Numbered from the stretch's first letter, positions 1 to 13,650 are shown. The stretch is 64,000 nt of DNA from Hydractinia symbiolongicarpus (GCF_029227915.1 NC_079881.1:24343501-24407500); one strand, 5' to 3'. Made by a program: numbers and translations. Notes: a model not told the origin generated them from the sequence alone.

Positions 1-391
1 TCTTACTGTGGGACCAATCCTGGCCGTTAGCACGCGATGAATAAATAGGAACAGTTTCCAAAACTACATGTCATTGACTTTCTAGCGGTATAAATCCGTT
101 TGAGTTACAACGGTTGCGTCACATAATCGTACCAACATATATTTTGCGATAGTGTTCGGATATTACTAGGTTGCATCGCTTTTAACAGTGAAACGTTTGA
201 TTGTGGGACTTAATTGAACTGATTGTGGACTTTGACCTTATAAAAGTGATAAATAAGCCAGTTTGACTACAAGAAATAACGTTGCTCCTAACTTGACATG
301 ATTGATGGAACTCAGCGATTACACTGGGCGCTGTTGTAGCGCTTTATTTAAAAATTAAGATAAATAAGTCATTTTTTACTGCGGGACCAAT

Positions 392-702
392 TATTATAAT
401 TATTACTATTATTTACTATTATTTACCCAGGATAGCCTCATCAGTTCCTATTGGTACTCCTATCAACGAGGGTCCTGCAAAGGCGGTCCTAGCGCATTTA
501 AAGCTCCCATTTAAGCTACGAAAGTCGTAAAAGCACAGCAATCGCTCAACTAGACAACCGCCTAAGATATCAATCCTATTCTCATGCTGAACGCTAAGCA
601 GAAAGGATAGATTCACACTTTTATCGTCTCTGGCATGACTCGGCCAGGGTTTGAACCCAAGACCTCCCGCACTGAAAGCGAACGCTCTACCACAAGGCTA
701 TA
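392..702 (-). mobile_element. tRNA-derived SINE, copy 1
   Basis: A 311-bp SINE lying inside a satellite unit. Its 5' end on the minus strand is a tRNA-like head with an A box (TGTGGTAGAGCG, at 683-694) and a B box (GGTTCAAACCC, at 648-658). A body of about 200 bp follows, then a tail of AATAGTA-type repeats ending at TAATAATT. It is non-autonomous: mobilisation would need a LINE reverse transcriptase, and none is present here. A 65-codon open frame starting at GTG spans the body in this and most other copies; I regard it as an accident of shared sequence. An internal T4 run on the transcribed strand (GCTTTTAC) would probably stop pol III early. The flanking unit carries the markers TACAGACAG and ATTTTATTGAC found beside other copies. 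The resemblance to coral and anemone SINEs is from memory and was not searched. Confidence 0.88.
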
Positions 703-1434
703 AGCCGTTAGTGCGCGCTGAAGAAGTACAGACAGTTTCCAAAATAACATTTTATTGACTTTCTAACGGTGTCAGTCCGTTTGAGTTACAACAGTTGCGT
801 CACATTTTCGTACCAACATGTAGTTAGTGATTTTTTTCCGACATTACTAAGTTGTAACGCTTTTAACAGTGAAACGATTGCCTGTGGAACTTAATTGAAC
901 TAACTTTGGACTGTGACCTTATAAATGTCATAAGTGAGTCAACTGGACTCCAAGACATAACATTCTTCTTAATTTGACATGATTGCCGGAACTCAGCGAT
1001 TACACTGGGCGCTGTGATAGTGCTTCATTTAAAAATTTAGATAGATAAGTCATTCTTTACTGTTGGACCAATCCTCGCCGTTATTGCGCGCTGAAGAAAT
1101 AGCAACAGTTTTAAAAACTACATTTCATTGACTTCCTAACGGTGTCAGTCCGTTTGAGTTACAACGGTTGGGTCACATATTCGTACAAACATGTATTTAG
1201 CGATATTTTTCTGATATTACCAGGTTGCATCGCTTTTAACAGTGAAACGATTGACTGTGGGACTTAATTGAATTAAATTTGGACTGTGACCTAATAAATG
1301 TGATAAATGAGACAATTGGACCCCAAGAATTACCAATCTTCTTAATTTGACGTGATTGCCGGAACTCAGCGATTGAACCGGGCGCTGTGGTAGCGCTTCA
1401 CTTTTAAAATTTAGATAGATAATTCATTCTTTAC

Positions 1435-2924
1435 TGTGGGGCCAATCCAAGCCGTTATCGCGCGCTGAAGAAATAGCAACAGTTTCAAAAACTACATTTC
1501 ATTGACTTGCTAACGGTGTCAGTGATTTTGAGTTACAATGGTTGTGTCACATATTCGTACTAACATGTATTTAGCGATAGTGTTCGGATATTACTAGGTT
1601 GCGTCGCTTTTACCAGTGAAACGTTTGACTGAGGGACTTAATTGAACTGATTTTGGACTTTGACCTTATAAATGTGATAAATAAGCCAGTTTGACTTCAA
1701 GAAATAACGTTGATCTTAATTTGACATGATTGCTGGAACTCAGCGATTACACTGGGTGCTGTGGTAGCACTTTATTTGAAAATTAAGATAAATAAACAAT
1801 TTTTTACTGTGGGACCAATCCTAGCCGTTAGTTCGTGCTGAAGAAGTAGAGACAGTTTCCAAAACTACCTTTCATTGACTTTCTAACTGTGTCAATCGGT
1901 TTGAGTTACAACAGTTGCGTCACATAGTCGTACCAACATGTAGTTAGTGATTTTTTTCCGATATTACTAAGTTGTATCGCTTTTAACATTGAAACGATTT
2001 CCTGTGGAATTTAATTGAACTAACTTTAGACTGTGACCTTATAAATGTGAAAGTGAGACAATTGGACTCCAAGAAATAACATTCTTCTTAATTTGACGTG
2101 ATTGCCAGAACTCAGCGATTACACTGGGCGCTGTGATAGTGCTTCATTTAAAAATTTAGATAGATAATTCATTCTTTACTGTGGGACCAATCCAAGCCGT
2201 TATCGCGCGCTGAAGAAATAGCAACAGTTTCAAAAACTACATTTCATTGACTTGCTAACGGTGTCAGTCATTTTGAGTTACAATGGTTTTGTCACATATT
2301 CGTACTAACATGTATTTAGCGATAGTGTTCGGATATTACTAGGTTGCATCGCTTTTACCAGTGAAACGTTTGACTGAGGGACTTAATTGAACTGATTTTG
2401 GACTTTGACCTTATAAATGTGATAAATAAGCCAATTTGACTTCAAGAAATAACGTTGATTTTAATTTGACATGATTGCTGGAACTCAGCGATTACACTGG
2501 GTGCTGTGGTAGCACTTTATTTGAAAATTAAGATAAATAAACAATTTTTTACTGTGGGACCAATCCTAGCCATTAGTTCGTGCTGAAGAAGTAGAGACAG
2601 TTTCCAAAACTACCTTTCATTGACTTTCTAACTGTGTCAATCGGTTTGAGTTACAACGGTTGCGTCACATAGTCGTACCAACATGCAGTTAGTGATTTTT
2701 TTCCGATATTACTAAGTTGTATCGCTTTTAACATTGAAACGATTTCCTGTGGAATTTAATTGAACTAACTTTAGACTGTGACCTTATAAATGTGAAAGTG
2801 AGACAATTGGACTCCAAGAAATAACATTCTTCTTAATTTGACGTGATTGCCAGAACTCAGCGATTACACTGGGCGCTGTGATAGTGCTTCATTTAAAAAT
2901 TTAGATAGATAATTCATTCTTTAC
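1435..2924 (+). repeat. Dimeric higher-order repeat, 745-bp period (two copies)
   Basis: Two unit classes alternate. One carries CATTTTGAGTTACAATGG (first copy GATTTTGAG), GATAGTGTTCGG and GGTGCTGTGGTAGCAC; the other carries AGTTAGTGATTTTTTTCC, TTGAAACGATTTCCTGTGG and GCGCTGTGATAGTGC. Copies start at 1,435 and 2,180, and the same class order continues from 2,925. By eye the copies are nearly identical, far closer than adjacent units are to each other. Confidence 0.85.
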
Positions 2925-5900
2925 TGTGGGACCAATCCAAGCCGTTATCGCGCGCTGAAGAAATAGCGCCAGTTTCAAAAACTACATTTCATTGACTTGC
3001 TAACGGTGTCAGTCATTTTGAGTTACAATGGTTGTGTCACATATTCGTACTAACATGTATTTAGCAATACTGTTCGGATATTACTAGGTTGCATCGCTTT
3101 TACCAGTGAAACGTTTGACTGTGGGACTTAATTGAACTGATTGTAGACTTTGACCTTATAAATGTGATAAATAAGCCAGTTTGACTTCAAGAAATAACGT
3201 TGATCTTAATTTGACATGATTGCTGGAACTCAGCGATTACCCTGGGTGCTGTGGTGGCACTTTATTTGAAAATTAAGATAAATAAACCATTTTTTACTGT
3301 GGGACCAATCCTAGCCGTTAGTTCGTGCTGAAGAAGTAGAGACAGTTTCCAAAACTACATTTCATTGACTTTCTAACGGTGTCAATCCGTTTGAGTTACA
3401 ACGGTTGCGTCACATAGTCGTACCAACATGTAGTTAGTGATTTTTTTCCGATATTACTAAGTTGTATCGCTTTAAACATTGAAACAATTTCCTGTGGAAT
3501 TTAATTGAACTAACGTTGGACTGTGACCTTATAAATGTCATAAGTGAGTCAACTGGACTGCAAGAAATAACATTCTTCTTAATTTGACGTGATTGCCGGA
3601 ACTCAGCGATTACACTGGGCGCTGTGATAGTGCTTCATATAAAAATTTAGATAGATAATTCAATTTTTACTGTGGGACCAATCCCAGACGTTTTCGCGCG
3701 TGGAAGAAATAGCAACAGTTTCAAAAACTACATTTCATTGACTTGCTAACGGTGTAAGTCCGTTTGAGTTACAATGGTTGGGTCACATATTCGTACTAAC
3801 ATGTATTTAGCGATATTTTTCTGATATTACTAGGTTGAATCGCTTTTAACAGTCAAACGATTGACTGTGGGACTTAATTGAACTAACTTTGGACTGTGAC
3901 CTGATAAATGTGATAAATGAGGCAATAGAATCCCAAAAATTAACATTCTTCTTAATTTGACATGATTGCCGAAACTCAGCGATTACATTGGGCGCTGTGG
4001 TAGCGCTTCATTTAAAAATTAAGAAAAGAAAGTCATTTTTTACAGTGGGACCAATCCTAGCCGTTAGCGCGCGCTGAAGAAATAGCGACGGGTTCAAAAA
4101 CTACATTTCATTGAATTTCTAACGGTGTCAGTCCGTTTGAGTTACAACGGTTGGGTCACATTTTCGTACCAACATGTATTTAGCGATATTTTTTTGATAT
4201 TACTAGGTTGAGTCGCTTTTAACAGTCAAACGATTGACTGTGGGACTTAATTGAACTAACTTTGGACTGTGACCTGATAAATGTGATAACTGAGGCAATA
4301 GGATCCCAAGAATTAACATTCTTCTTAATTTGACGTGATTGATGGAATTCAGCGATTACACTGGGCGCTGTGGTAGCGCTTCATTTAAAAATTTAGATAA
4401 ATAAGTCATTTCTTACTGTGGGACCAATCCTGGCCGTTAGTTCCCGCTGAAGAAGTAGAGAAAGTTTCCAAAACTACATTTCATTGACTTTCTAACGGTG
4501 TCAATCTGTTTAAGTTACAACGGTTTCGTCACATATTCGTACTAACATGTATTTAGCGATATTTTTCTGATATTACTAGGTTGAATCGCTTTTAACAGTC
4601 AAACGATTGACTGTGGGACTTAATTGAACTAACTTTGGACTGTGACCTGATAAATGTGATAAATGAGGCAATAGAATCCCAAAAATTAACATTCTTCTTA
4701 ATTTGACATGATTGCCGAAACTCAGCGATTACATTGGGCGCTGTGGTAGCGTTTCATTTAAAAATTAAGAAAAGAAAGTCATTTTTTACAGTGGGACCAA
4801 TCCTAGCCGTTAGCGCGCGCTGAAGAAATAGCGACGGGTTCAAAAACTACATTTCATTGAATTTCTAACGGTGTCAGTCCGTTTGAGTTACAACGGTTGG
4901 GTCACATTTTCGTACTAACATGTATTTAGCGATATTTTTTTGATATTACTAGGTTGAGTCGCTTTTAACAGTCAAACGATTGACTGTGGGACTTAATTGA
5001 ACTAACTTTGGACTGTGACCTGATAAATGTGATAACTGAGGCAATAGGATCCCAAGAATTAACATTCTTCTTAATTTGACGTGATTGATGGAATTCAGCG
5101 ATTACACTGGGCGCTGTGGTAGCGCTTCATTTAAAAATTTAGATAAATAAGTCATTTCTTACTATGGGACCAATCCTGGCCGTTAGTTCGCGCTGAAGAA
5201 GTAGAGAAACTTTCCAAAACTACATTTCATTGACTTTCTAACGGTGTCAATCTGTTTAAGTTACAACGGTTTCGTCACATATTCGTACCAACATGTGTTT
5301 AGATATCTTTTTCCGATATTACTATGTTGTATCGCTTTTAACAGTGAAACGATTGACTATGGGACTTATTTGAACTCATTCTGGACTGTGACTTTATAAA
5401 TGTGATAAGTGAGCCCACCGGATCCCAAGAAATACCATTGTGCTTAATTTGAGGTGATTACTGGAACTCAGCGATTACACTGGGCGCTGTGGTAGCGCTT
5501 TATTTAAAAATTAAGATAAGTAAGTAATTTTTTACTGTGGGACCAATCCTAGCCCTTAGTTCGCGCTGAAGAACTAGAGACAGTTTCAAAAACTGCATTT
5601 CATCGACTTACTAACGGTGTCAGTCCGTTTGAGTTACAACAGTTGCGTCACATATTCGTATCAACATGTAGTTAGTGATTTTTCCCGATATTACTAAGTT
5701 GTATCGCTTTTAACAGTAAAACGATTGCATGTGGAACTTAATTGAACTAACTTTGGACTGAGACCTTATAAATGTCATAAGTGATCAACTGGACTCCAAG
5801 AAATAACATTCTTCTTAATTTGACATGATTGCCGGAACCCAGCGATTACACTGGGCGCTGTGGTAGCGCGTCATTTAAAAATTTAGGTAAATCAGTCAAT

Positions 5901-6515
5901 TTTACTGTGGGATCAATCCTAGCCGTTAGCGCGCGCTGAGTAAATAGGAACAGTTTCCAAAACTAAATTTCATTGAATTTCTAGTGGTAAAAATTCGTTT
6001 GAGTTCCAACAGTTGCGTCACATTTTCGTACCAACATATATATAGGGATGTTTTTCTGATATTACTAGGTTGTATTGCTTTTAACAGTGAAACGATTGAC
6101 TGTGGCACTTAAATGAACTGATTTTGGACTGTGACCTTATAAATGTGATAACTGAGGCAATAGGATCCCAAGAATTAACATTCTTCTTAATTTGACGTGA
6201 TTGATGGAATTCAGCGATTACACTGGGCGCTGTTGTAGCGCTTCATTTAAAAATTTAGATAAATAAGTCATTACTTACTGTGGGACCAATCCTGGCCGTA
6301 AGCACGCGCTGAATAAATAGGAACAGTTTCTAAAACTACATTTCATTGAATTTCTAGCGGTATAAATCCGTTTGAGTTACAACGGTTGCGTCACATATTT
6401 GTACCAACATGTATTTAGCGATAGTGTTCGGATAATACTAGGCTGCATCGCTTTTAACAGTGAAACGTTTGACTGTGGGACTTAATTGAACTGATTGTGG
6501 ACTTTGACCTTATAA
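2460..6515 (+). repeat. Segmental duplication A, first copy (4.06 kb)
   Basis: Matches 9,845-13,156. Up to 3,075 the offset is 7,385 bp; from 3,820 onward it is 6,639-6,641 bp. The change equals two units (about 745 bp, 3,076-3,820) present here and absent in the second copy. Diagnostic pairs are GCCATTAGTTCGTG (2,569 and 9,954), TAGCAATACTGTTC (3,062 and 10,447) and TTACTGTGGGATCAATCC (near 5,900 and 12,540). Only scattered single-base differences are seen. Confidence 0.85.
3797..5288 (+). repeat. Dimeric tandem duplication, 746 bp x2
   Basis: 3,797-4,542 repeats as 4,543-5,288. Diagnostic shared strings are GGCAATAGAATCCCAAAAA (3,921 and 4,667), GAAATAGCGACGGGTTC and TTTTTTACAGTGGGACC. The pair is itself contained in duplication A and recurs around 10,436-11,930, so the dimer arose before the larger copy. 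Confidence 0.85.
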
Positions 6516-6663
6516 ATGTGATAAATAAGCCAGTTTGACTACAAGAAATAACGTTGCTCTTAACTTGACATGATTGATGGAACTCAGCGATTACACTGGG
6601 CGCTGTTGTAGCGCTTTATTTAAAAATTAAGATAAATAAGTCATTTTTTCCTGCGAGACCAAT

Positions 6664-6974
6664 TATTATATTTATTACTATTATTTACTATTATTTACCC
6701 AGGATAGCCTCATCAGTTCCTATTGGTACTGCTATCAACGAGGGTCCTGCAAAGGCGGTCCTAGCGCATTTAAAGCTCCCATTTGAGCTACGAAAGTCGT
6801 AAAAGCACAGCAATCGCTCAACTAGACAACCGCCTAAGATATCAATCCTATTTTCATGCTGAACGCTAAGCAGAAAGGATAGATTCACACTTTTATCGTC
6901 TCTGGCATGACTCGGCCAGGGTTTGAACCCAAGACCTCCCGCACTTAAAGCGAACGCTCTACCACAAGGCTATC
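6664..6974 (-). mobile_element. tRNA-derived SINE, copy 2
   Basis: Same 311-bp element, same insertion point and same orientation as copy 1. A and B boxes are intact. Together with copy 3 it shares the linked flanking change CTGCGAGACC, where copy 1 has CTGCGGGACC, so copies 2 and 3 are closest relatives. The T4 run in the body (GCTTTTAC) is present. It lies 6,272 bp from copy 1. Confidence 0.88.
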
Positions 6975-9844
6975 AGCCGTTAGTGCGCGCTGAAGAAGTA
7001 CAGACAGTTTCCAAAACAACATTTTATTGACTTTCTAACGGTGTCAATCCGTTTGAGTTACAACGGTTGCGTCACATATTCGTAACAACATGTGTTTAGA
7101 TATTTTTTTCCGATATTACTAAGTTCTATCGCTTTTAACAGTGAAACGATTGACTATGGGACTTATTTGAACTCATTCTGAACTGTGACTTTATAAATGT
7201 GATAAGTGAGCCAACTGGACCCCAAGAAATACCATTGTTCTTAACTTGATGTGATTGCTGGAACTCAGCGATTACACTGGCCGCTGAGGTAGCGCTCTAT
7301 TTAAAAATTAAGATAAGTAAGTCATTTTTTACTGTGGGACCAATCCTAGCCCTTAGTTCGCGCTGAAGAAATAGAGACAGATTCAAAAACTATATTTCAT
7401 CGACTTTCTAACGGTGTCAGTCCGTTTTAGTTACAACAGTTGCGTCACATTTTCGTACCAACATGTAGTTAGTGATTTTTTTCCGACATTACTAAGTTGT
7501 ACCGCTTTTAACAGTGAAACGATTGCCTGTGGAACTTAATTGAACTAACTTTGGACTGTGACCTTATAAATGTCATAAGTGAGTCAACTGGACTCCAAGA
7601 CATAACATTCTTCTTAATTTGACATGATTGCCGGAACTCAGCGATTACACTGGGCGCTGTGATAGTGCTTCATTTAAAAATTTAGATAGATAAGTCATTC
7701 TTTACTGTTGGACCAATCCAAGCCGTTATTGCGCGCTGAAGAAATAGCAACAGTTTTAAAAACTACATTTCATTGACTTCCTAACGGTGTCAGTCCGTTT
7801 GAGTTACAACGGTTGGGTCACATATTCGTACTAACATGTATTTAGCGATAGTGTTCGGATATTACCAGGTTGCATCGCTTTTACCAGTGAAACGTTTGAC
7901 TGAGGGACTTAATTAAACTGATTTTGGACTTTGACCTTATAAATGTGATAAATAAGCCAGTTTGACTTCAAGAAATAACGTTGATCTTAATTTGACATGA
8001 TTGTTGGAACTCAGCGATTACACTGGGTGCTGTGATAGCACTTTATTTGAAAATTAAGATAAATAAACCATTTTTTACTGTGGGACCAATCCTAGCCGTT
8101 AGTTCGTGCTGAAGAAGTAGAGACAGTTTCCAAAACTACATTTCATTGACTTTCTAACTGTGTCAATCGGTTTGAGTTACAACGGTTGCGTCACATAGTC
8201 GTACCAACATGTAGTTAGTGATTTTTTTCCGATATTACTAAGTTGTATCGCTTTTAACATTGAAACGATTTCCTGTGGAATTTAATTGAACTAACTTTAG
8301 ACTGTGACCTTATAAATGTGAAAGTGCGACAATTGGACTCCAAGAAATAACATTCTTCTTAATTTGACGTGATTGCCAGAACTCAGCGATTACACTGGGC
8401 GCTGTGATAGTGCTTCATTTAAAAATTTAGATAGATAATTCATTCTTTACTGTTGGACCAATCCAAGCCGTTATTGCGCGCTGAAGAAATAGCAACAGTT
8501 TTAAAAACTACATTTCATTGACTTGCTAACGGTGTAAGTCCGTTTGAGTTACAATGGTTGGGTCACATATTCGTACTAACATGTATTTAGCGATATTTTT
8601 CTGATATTACTAGGTTGAATGGCTTTTAACAGTCAAACGATTGACTGTGGGACTTAATTGAACTGATTGTGGACTTTGACCTTGTAAATGTGATAAATAA
8701 GCCAGTTTGACTTCAAGAAATAACGTTGATCTTAATTTGACATGATTGCTGGAACTCAGCGATTACACTGGGTGCTGTGGTAGCACTTTATTTGAAAATT
8801 AAGATAAATAAACCATTTTTTCTGTGGGACCAATCCTAGCCGTTAGTTCGCGCTGAAGAAGTAAAGAAAGTTTCCAAAACTACATTTCATTGACTTTCTA
8901 ACGGTGTCAATCGGTTTGAGTTACAACAGTTGCGTCACATAGTCGTACCAACATGTAGTTAGTGATTTTTTTCCGATATTACTAAGTTGTATCGCTTTTA
9001 ACATTGAAATGATTTCCTGAGGAATTTAATTGAACTAACTTTGGACTGTGACCTTATAAATGTGAAAGTGAGACAATTGAACTCCAAGAAATAACATTCT
9101 TCTTAATTTGACGTGATTGCCAGAACTCAGCGATTACACTGGGCGCTGTGATAGTGCTTCATTTAAAAATTTAGATAGATAATTCATTCTTTACTGTGGG
9201 ACCAATCCAAGCCGTTAGTTCGCGCTGAAGAAGTAGAGGCAGTTTCCAAAACTACCTTTCATTGACTTTCTAACTGTGTCAATCCGTTTGAGTTACAACG
9301 GTTTTGTAACATATTCGTACCAACATGTGTTTAGATATTTTTTCCGATATTACTAAGTTGTATCGCTTTTAACAGTGAAACGATTGACTGTGGGACTTAA
9401 TTGAACTCATTCTGGACTGCGACCTTATAAATGTGATAAGTGAGCGAACTGGTCCCCACGAAATAACAATGTTCTTAATTTGACATGATTGCTGGAACTC
9501 AGCGATTACACTGGGCGTTGTGGTAGCGCTTTATTTCAAAAATAAGTTAAATAAGTCATTTTTTACTGTGGGACCAATCCTAGCCGTTAGTTCGCGCTGA
9601 AAAAATAGAGTGAGATTCAAATACTACATTTCATTGATTTCTAACGGTGTCAATCCGTTTGAGTTACAACGGTTGCGTCACATTTTCGTACCAACATGTA
9701 TTTAGGGATGTTTTTCTGATATTACTAGGTTGTATCGCTTTTAACAGTGAAACGGTTGACTGTGGCACTTAAATGAACTGATTGTGGACTTTGACCTTGT
9801 AAATGTGATAAATAAGCCTTTTGACTACAAGAAATAACGTTGTT

Positions 9845-12800
9845 TTTAATTTGACATGATTGCTGGAACTCAGCGATTACACTGGGTGCTGTGGTAGCAC
9901 TTTATTTGAAAATTAAGATAAATAAACAATTTTTTACTGTGGGACCAATCCTAGCCATTAGTTCGTGCTGAAGAAGTAGAGACAGTTTCCAAAACTACCT
10001 TTCATTGACTTTCTAACTGTGTCAATCGGTTTGAGTTACAACGGTTGCGTCACATAGTCGTACCAACATGCAGTTAGTGATTTTTTTCCGATATTACTAA
10101 GTTGTATCGCTTTTAACATTGAAACGATTTCCTGTGGAATTTAATTGAACTAACTTTAGACTGTGACCTTATAAATGTGAAAGTGAGACAATTGGACTCC
10201 AAGAAATAACATTCTTCTTAATTTGACGTGATTGCCAGAACTCAGCGATTACACTGGGCGCTGTGATAGTGCTTCATTTAAAAATTTAGATAGATAATTC
10301 ATTCTTTACTGTGGGACCAATCCAAGCCGTTATCGCGCGCTGAAGAAATAGCGCCAGTTTCAAAAACTACATTTCATTGACTTGCTAACGGTGTCAGTCA
10401 TTTTGAGTTACAATGGTTGTGTCACATATTCGTACTAACATGTATTTAGCAATACTGTTCTGATATTACTAGGTTGAATCGCTTTTAACAGTCAAACGAT
10501 TGACTGTGGGACTTAATTGAACTAACTTTGGACTGTGACCTGATAAATGTGATAAATGAGGCAATAGAATCCCAAAAATTAACATTCTTCTTAATTTGAC
10601 ATGATTGCCGAAACTCAGCGATTACATTGGGCGCTGTGGTAGCGCTTCATTTAAAAATTAAGAAAAGAAAGTCATTTTTTACAGTGGGACCAATCCTAGC
10701 CGTTAGCGCGCGCTGAAGAAATAGCGACGGGTTCAAAAACTACATTTCATTGAATTTCTAACGGTGTCAGTCCGTTTGAGTTACAACGGTTGGGTCACAT
10801 TTTCGTACTAACATGTATTTAGCGATATTTTTTTGATATTACTAGGTTGAATCGCTTTTAACAGTCAAACGATTGACTGTGGGACTTAATTGAACTAACT
10901 TTGGACTGTGACCTGATAAATGTGATAACTGAGGCAATAGGATCCCAAGAATTTACATTCTTCTTAATTTGACGTGATTGATGGAATTCAGCGATTACAC
11001 TGGGCGCTGTGGTAGCGCTTCATTTAAAAATTTAGATAAATAAGTCATTTCTTACTGTGGGACCAATCCTGGCCGTTAGTTCGCGCTGAAGAAGTAGAGA
11101 AAGTTTCCAAAACTACATTTCATTGACTTTCTAACGGTGTCAATCTGTTTAAGTTACAACGGTTTCGTCACATATTCGTACTAACATGTATTTAGCGATA
11201 TTTTTCTGATATTACTAGGTTGAATCGCTTTTAACAGTCAAACGATTGACTGTGGGACTTAATTGAACTAACTTTGGACTGTGACCTGATAAATGTGATA
11301 AATGAGGCAATAGAATCCCAAAAATTAACATTCTTCTTAATTTGACATGATTGCCGAAACTCAGCGATTACATTGGGCGCTGTGGTAGCGCTTCATTTAA
11401 AAATTAAGAAAAGAAAGTCATTTTTTACAGTGGGACCAATCCTAGCCGTTAGCGCGCGCTGAAGAAATAGCGACGGGTTCAAAAACTACATTTCATTGAA
11501 TTTCTAACGGTGTCAGTCCGTTTGAGTTACAACGGTTGGGTCACATTTTCGTACCAACATGTATTTAGAGATATTTTTTTGATATTACTAGGTTGAGTCG
11601 CTTTTAACAGTCAAACGATTGACTGTGGGACTTAATTGAACTAACTTTGGACTGTGACCTGATAAATGTGATAACTGAGGCAATAGGATCCCAAGAATTA
11701 ACATTCTTCTTAATTTGACGTGATTGATGGAATTCAGCGATTACACTGGGCGCTGTGGTAGCGCTTCATTTAAAAATTTAGATAAATAAGTCATTTCTTA
11801 CTATGGGACCAATCCTGGCCGTTAGTTCGCGCTGAAGAAGTAGAGAAAGTTTCCAAAACTACATTTCATTGACTTTCTAACGGTGTCAATCTGTTTAAGT
11901 TACAACGGTTTCGTCACATATTCGTACCAACATGTGTTTAGATATCTTTTTCCGATATTACTATGTTGTATCGCTTTTAACAGTGAAACGATTGACTATG
12001 GGACTTATTTGAACTCATTCTGGACTGTGACTTTATAAGTGTGATAAGTGAGCCCACTGGATCCAAAGAAATACCATTGTGCTTAATTTGAGGTGATTAC
12101 TGGAACTCAGCGATTACACTGGGCGCTGTGGTAGCGCTTTATTTAAAAATTAAGATAAGTAAGTAATTTTTTACTGTGGGACCAATCCTAGCCCTTAGTT
12201 CGCGCTGAAGAACTAGAGACAGTTTCAAAAACTGCATTTCATCGACTTTCTAACGGTGTCAGTCCGTTTGAGTTACAACAGTTGCGTCACATATTCGTAT
12301 CAACATGTAGTTAGTGATTTTTTTCCGATATTACTAAGTTGTATCGCTTTTAACAGTAAAACGATTGCCTGTGGAACTTAATTGAACTAACTTTGGACTG
12401 AGACCTTATAAATGTCACAAGTGAGTCAACTGGACTCCAAGAAATAACATTCTTCTTAATTTGACATGATTGCCGGAACTCAGCGATTACACTGGGCGCT
12501 GTGGTAGCGCGTCATTTAAAAATTTAGGTAAATCAGTCAATTTTACTGTGGGATCAATCCTAGCCGTTAGCGCGCGCTGAGTAAATAGGAACAGTTTCCA
12601 AAACTAAATTTCATTGAATTTCTAGTGGTAAAAATTCGTTTGAGTTCCAACAGTTGCGTCACATTTTCGTACCAACATATATATAGGGATGTTTTTGTGA
12701 TATTACTAGGTTGTATTGCTTTTAACAGTGAAACGATTGACTGTGGCACTTAAATGAACTGATTTTGGACTGTGACCTTATAAATGTGATAACTGAGGCA

Positions 12801-13156
12801 ATAGGATCCCAAGAATTAACATTCTTCTTAATTTGACGTGATTGATGGAATTCAGCGATTACACTGGGCGCTGTTGTAGCGCTTCATTTAAAAATTTAGT
12901 TAAATAAGTCATTACTTACTGTGGGACCAATCCTGGCCGTAAGCACGCGCTGAATAAATAGGAACAGTTTCTAAAACTACATTTCATTGAATTTCTAGCG
13001 GTATAAATCCGTTTGAGTTACAACGGTTGCGTCACATATTTGTACCAACATGTATTTAGCGATAGTGTTCGGATATTACTAGGCTGCATCGCTTTTAACA
13101 GTGAAACGTTTGACTGTGGGACTTAATTGAACTGATTGTAGACTTTGACCTTATAA
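9845..13156 (+). repeat. Segmental duplication A, second copy (3.31 kb, lacks two units)
   Basis: Partner of 2,460-6,515. At 10,460 the sequence passes from TAGCAATACTGTTC directly into TGATATTACTAGGTTGAATC. That is a hybrid unit whose left part matches 3,075 and whose right part matches 3,821, the footprint of unequal exchange at an aligned position two units apart. After 13,156 the copies diverge: this one has ATAAATGAGACAATTGG, the other keeps GTGATAAATAAGCC. Confidence 0.85.
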
Positions 13157-13276
13157 ATGAGACAATTGGACCCCAAGAAATAACATTCTTCTTAATTTGA
13201 CGTGATTGCCGGAATTCAGCCATTGCACTGGGCGCTGTGGTAGCGCTTCATTTAAAAATTTAGATAAATAAGTCAT

Positions 13277-13650
13277 TCTTTACCGTAGGACGAATCCTAG
13301 CCGTTATCGGGCGCAGAAGAAATAGCGACAGTTTCCAAAACCGCACTTCATTGACTTTCTACCGGTATGAATCCGCTTCAGTTACAACGGTTGCGTGACA
13401 TATTCGTACAAACTTGTATTTAGCCATATTTTTTTCATATTACTAGGTTGTATCAATTTTATCGGTGAAACGATTGACTGTGGCACTTAAATGAACTGGT
13501 TTTGGACTGTGACCTGATAAATGTGATAAATGAGCCAATTAGACACCCAGAAATAACATTCCTCTTAATTTGACATGATTGATGGAATTCCACGATTACA
13601 ATGGGCGCTGTGGTAGCGCTTCATTTAAAAACTTAGATAAATAAGTCATA
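13277..13650 (+). repeat. Divergent satellite unit, left-arm copy
   Basis: This unit carries many private changes: CCGTAGGACGAATCC, GGGCGCAGAAG, AACCGCACTTCATTG, CTACCGGTATGAATCC, ACAAACTTGTATTTAGCC, TATCAATTTTATCGG, AGACACCCAGAAATAAC and ATTCCACGATTACAATGG. The same combination appears reversed twice in the right arm (49,695-50,075 and 57,753-58,135), making it a strong marker for mirrored homology. Confidence 0.85.

Noticed and set aside
392-702. Target-site duplication around the SINE
   Set aside because: Comparing empty units (CTAACGGCTAGGATTGG) with filled ones (CTAACGGCTGATAGCC and AATAATTGGTCC), I see no clear direct repeat. It may have been lost before amplification.
5926-6108. 60-codon open frame, also at 12,567 and 59,039
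   Set aside because: It lies inside one satellite unit class and is copied with the unit. It begins at a non-ATG codon and is absent from other classes.
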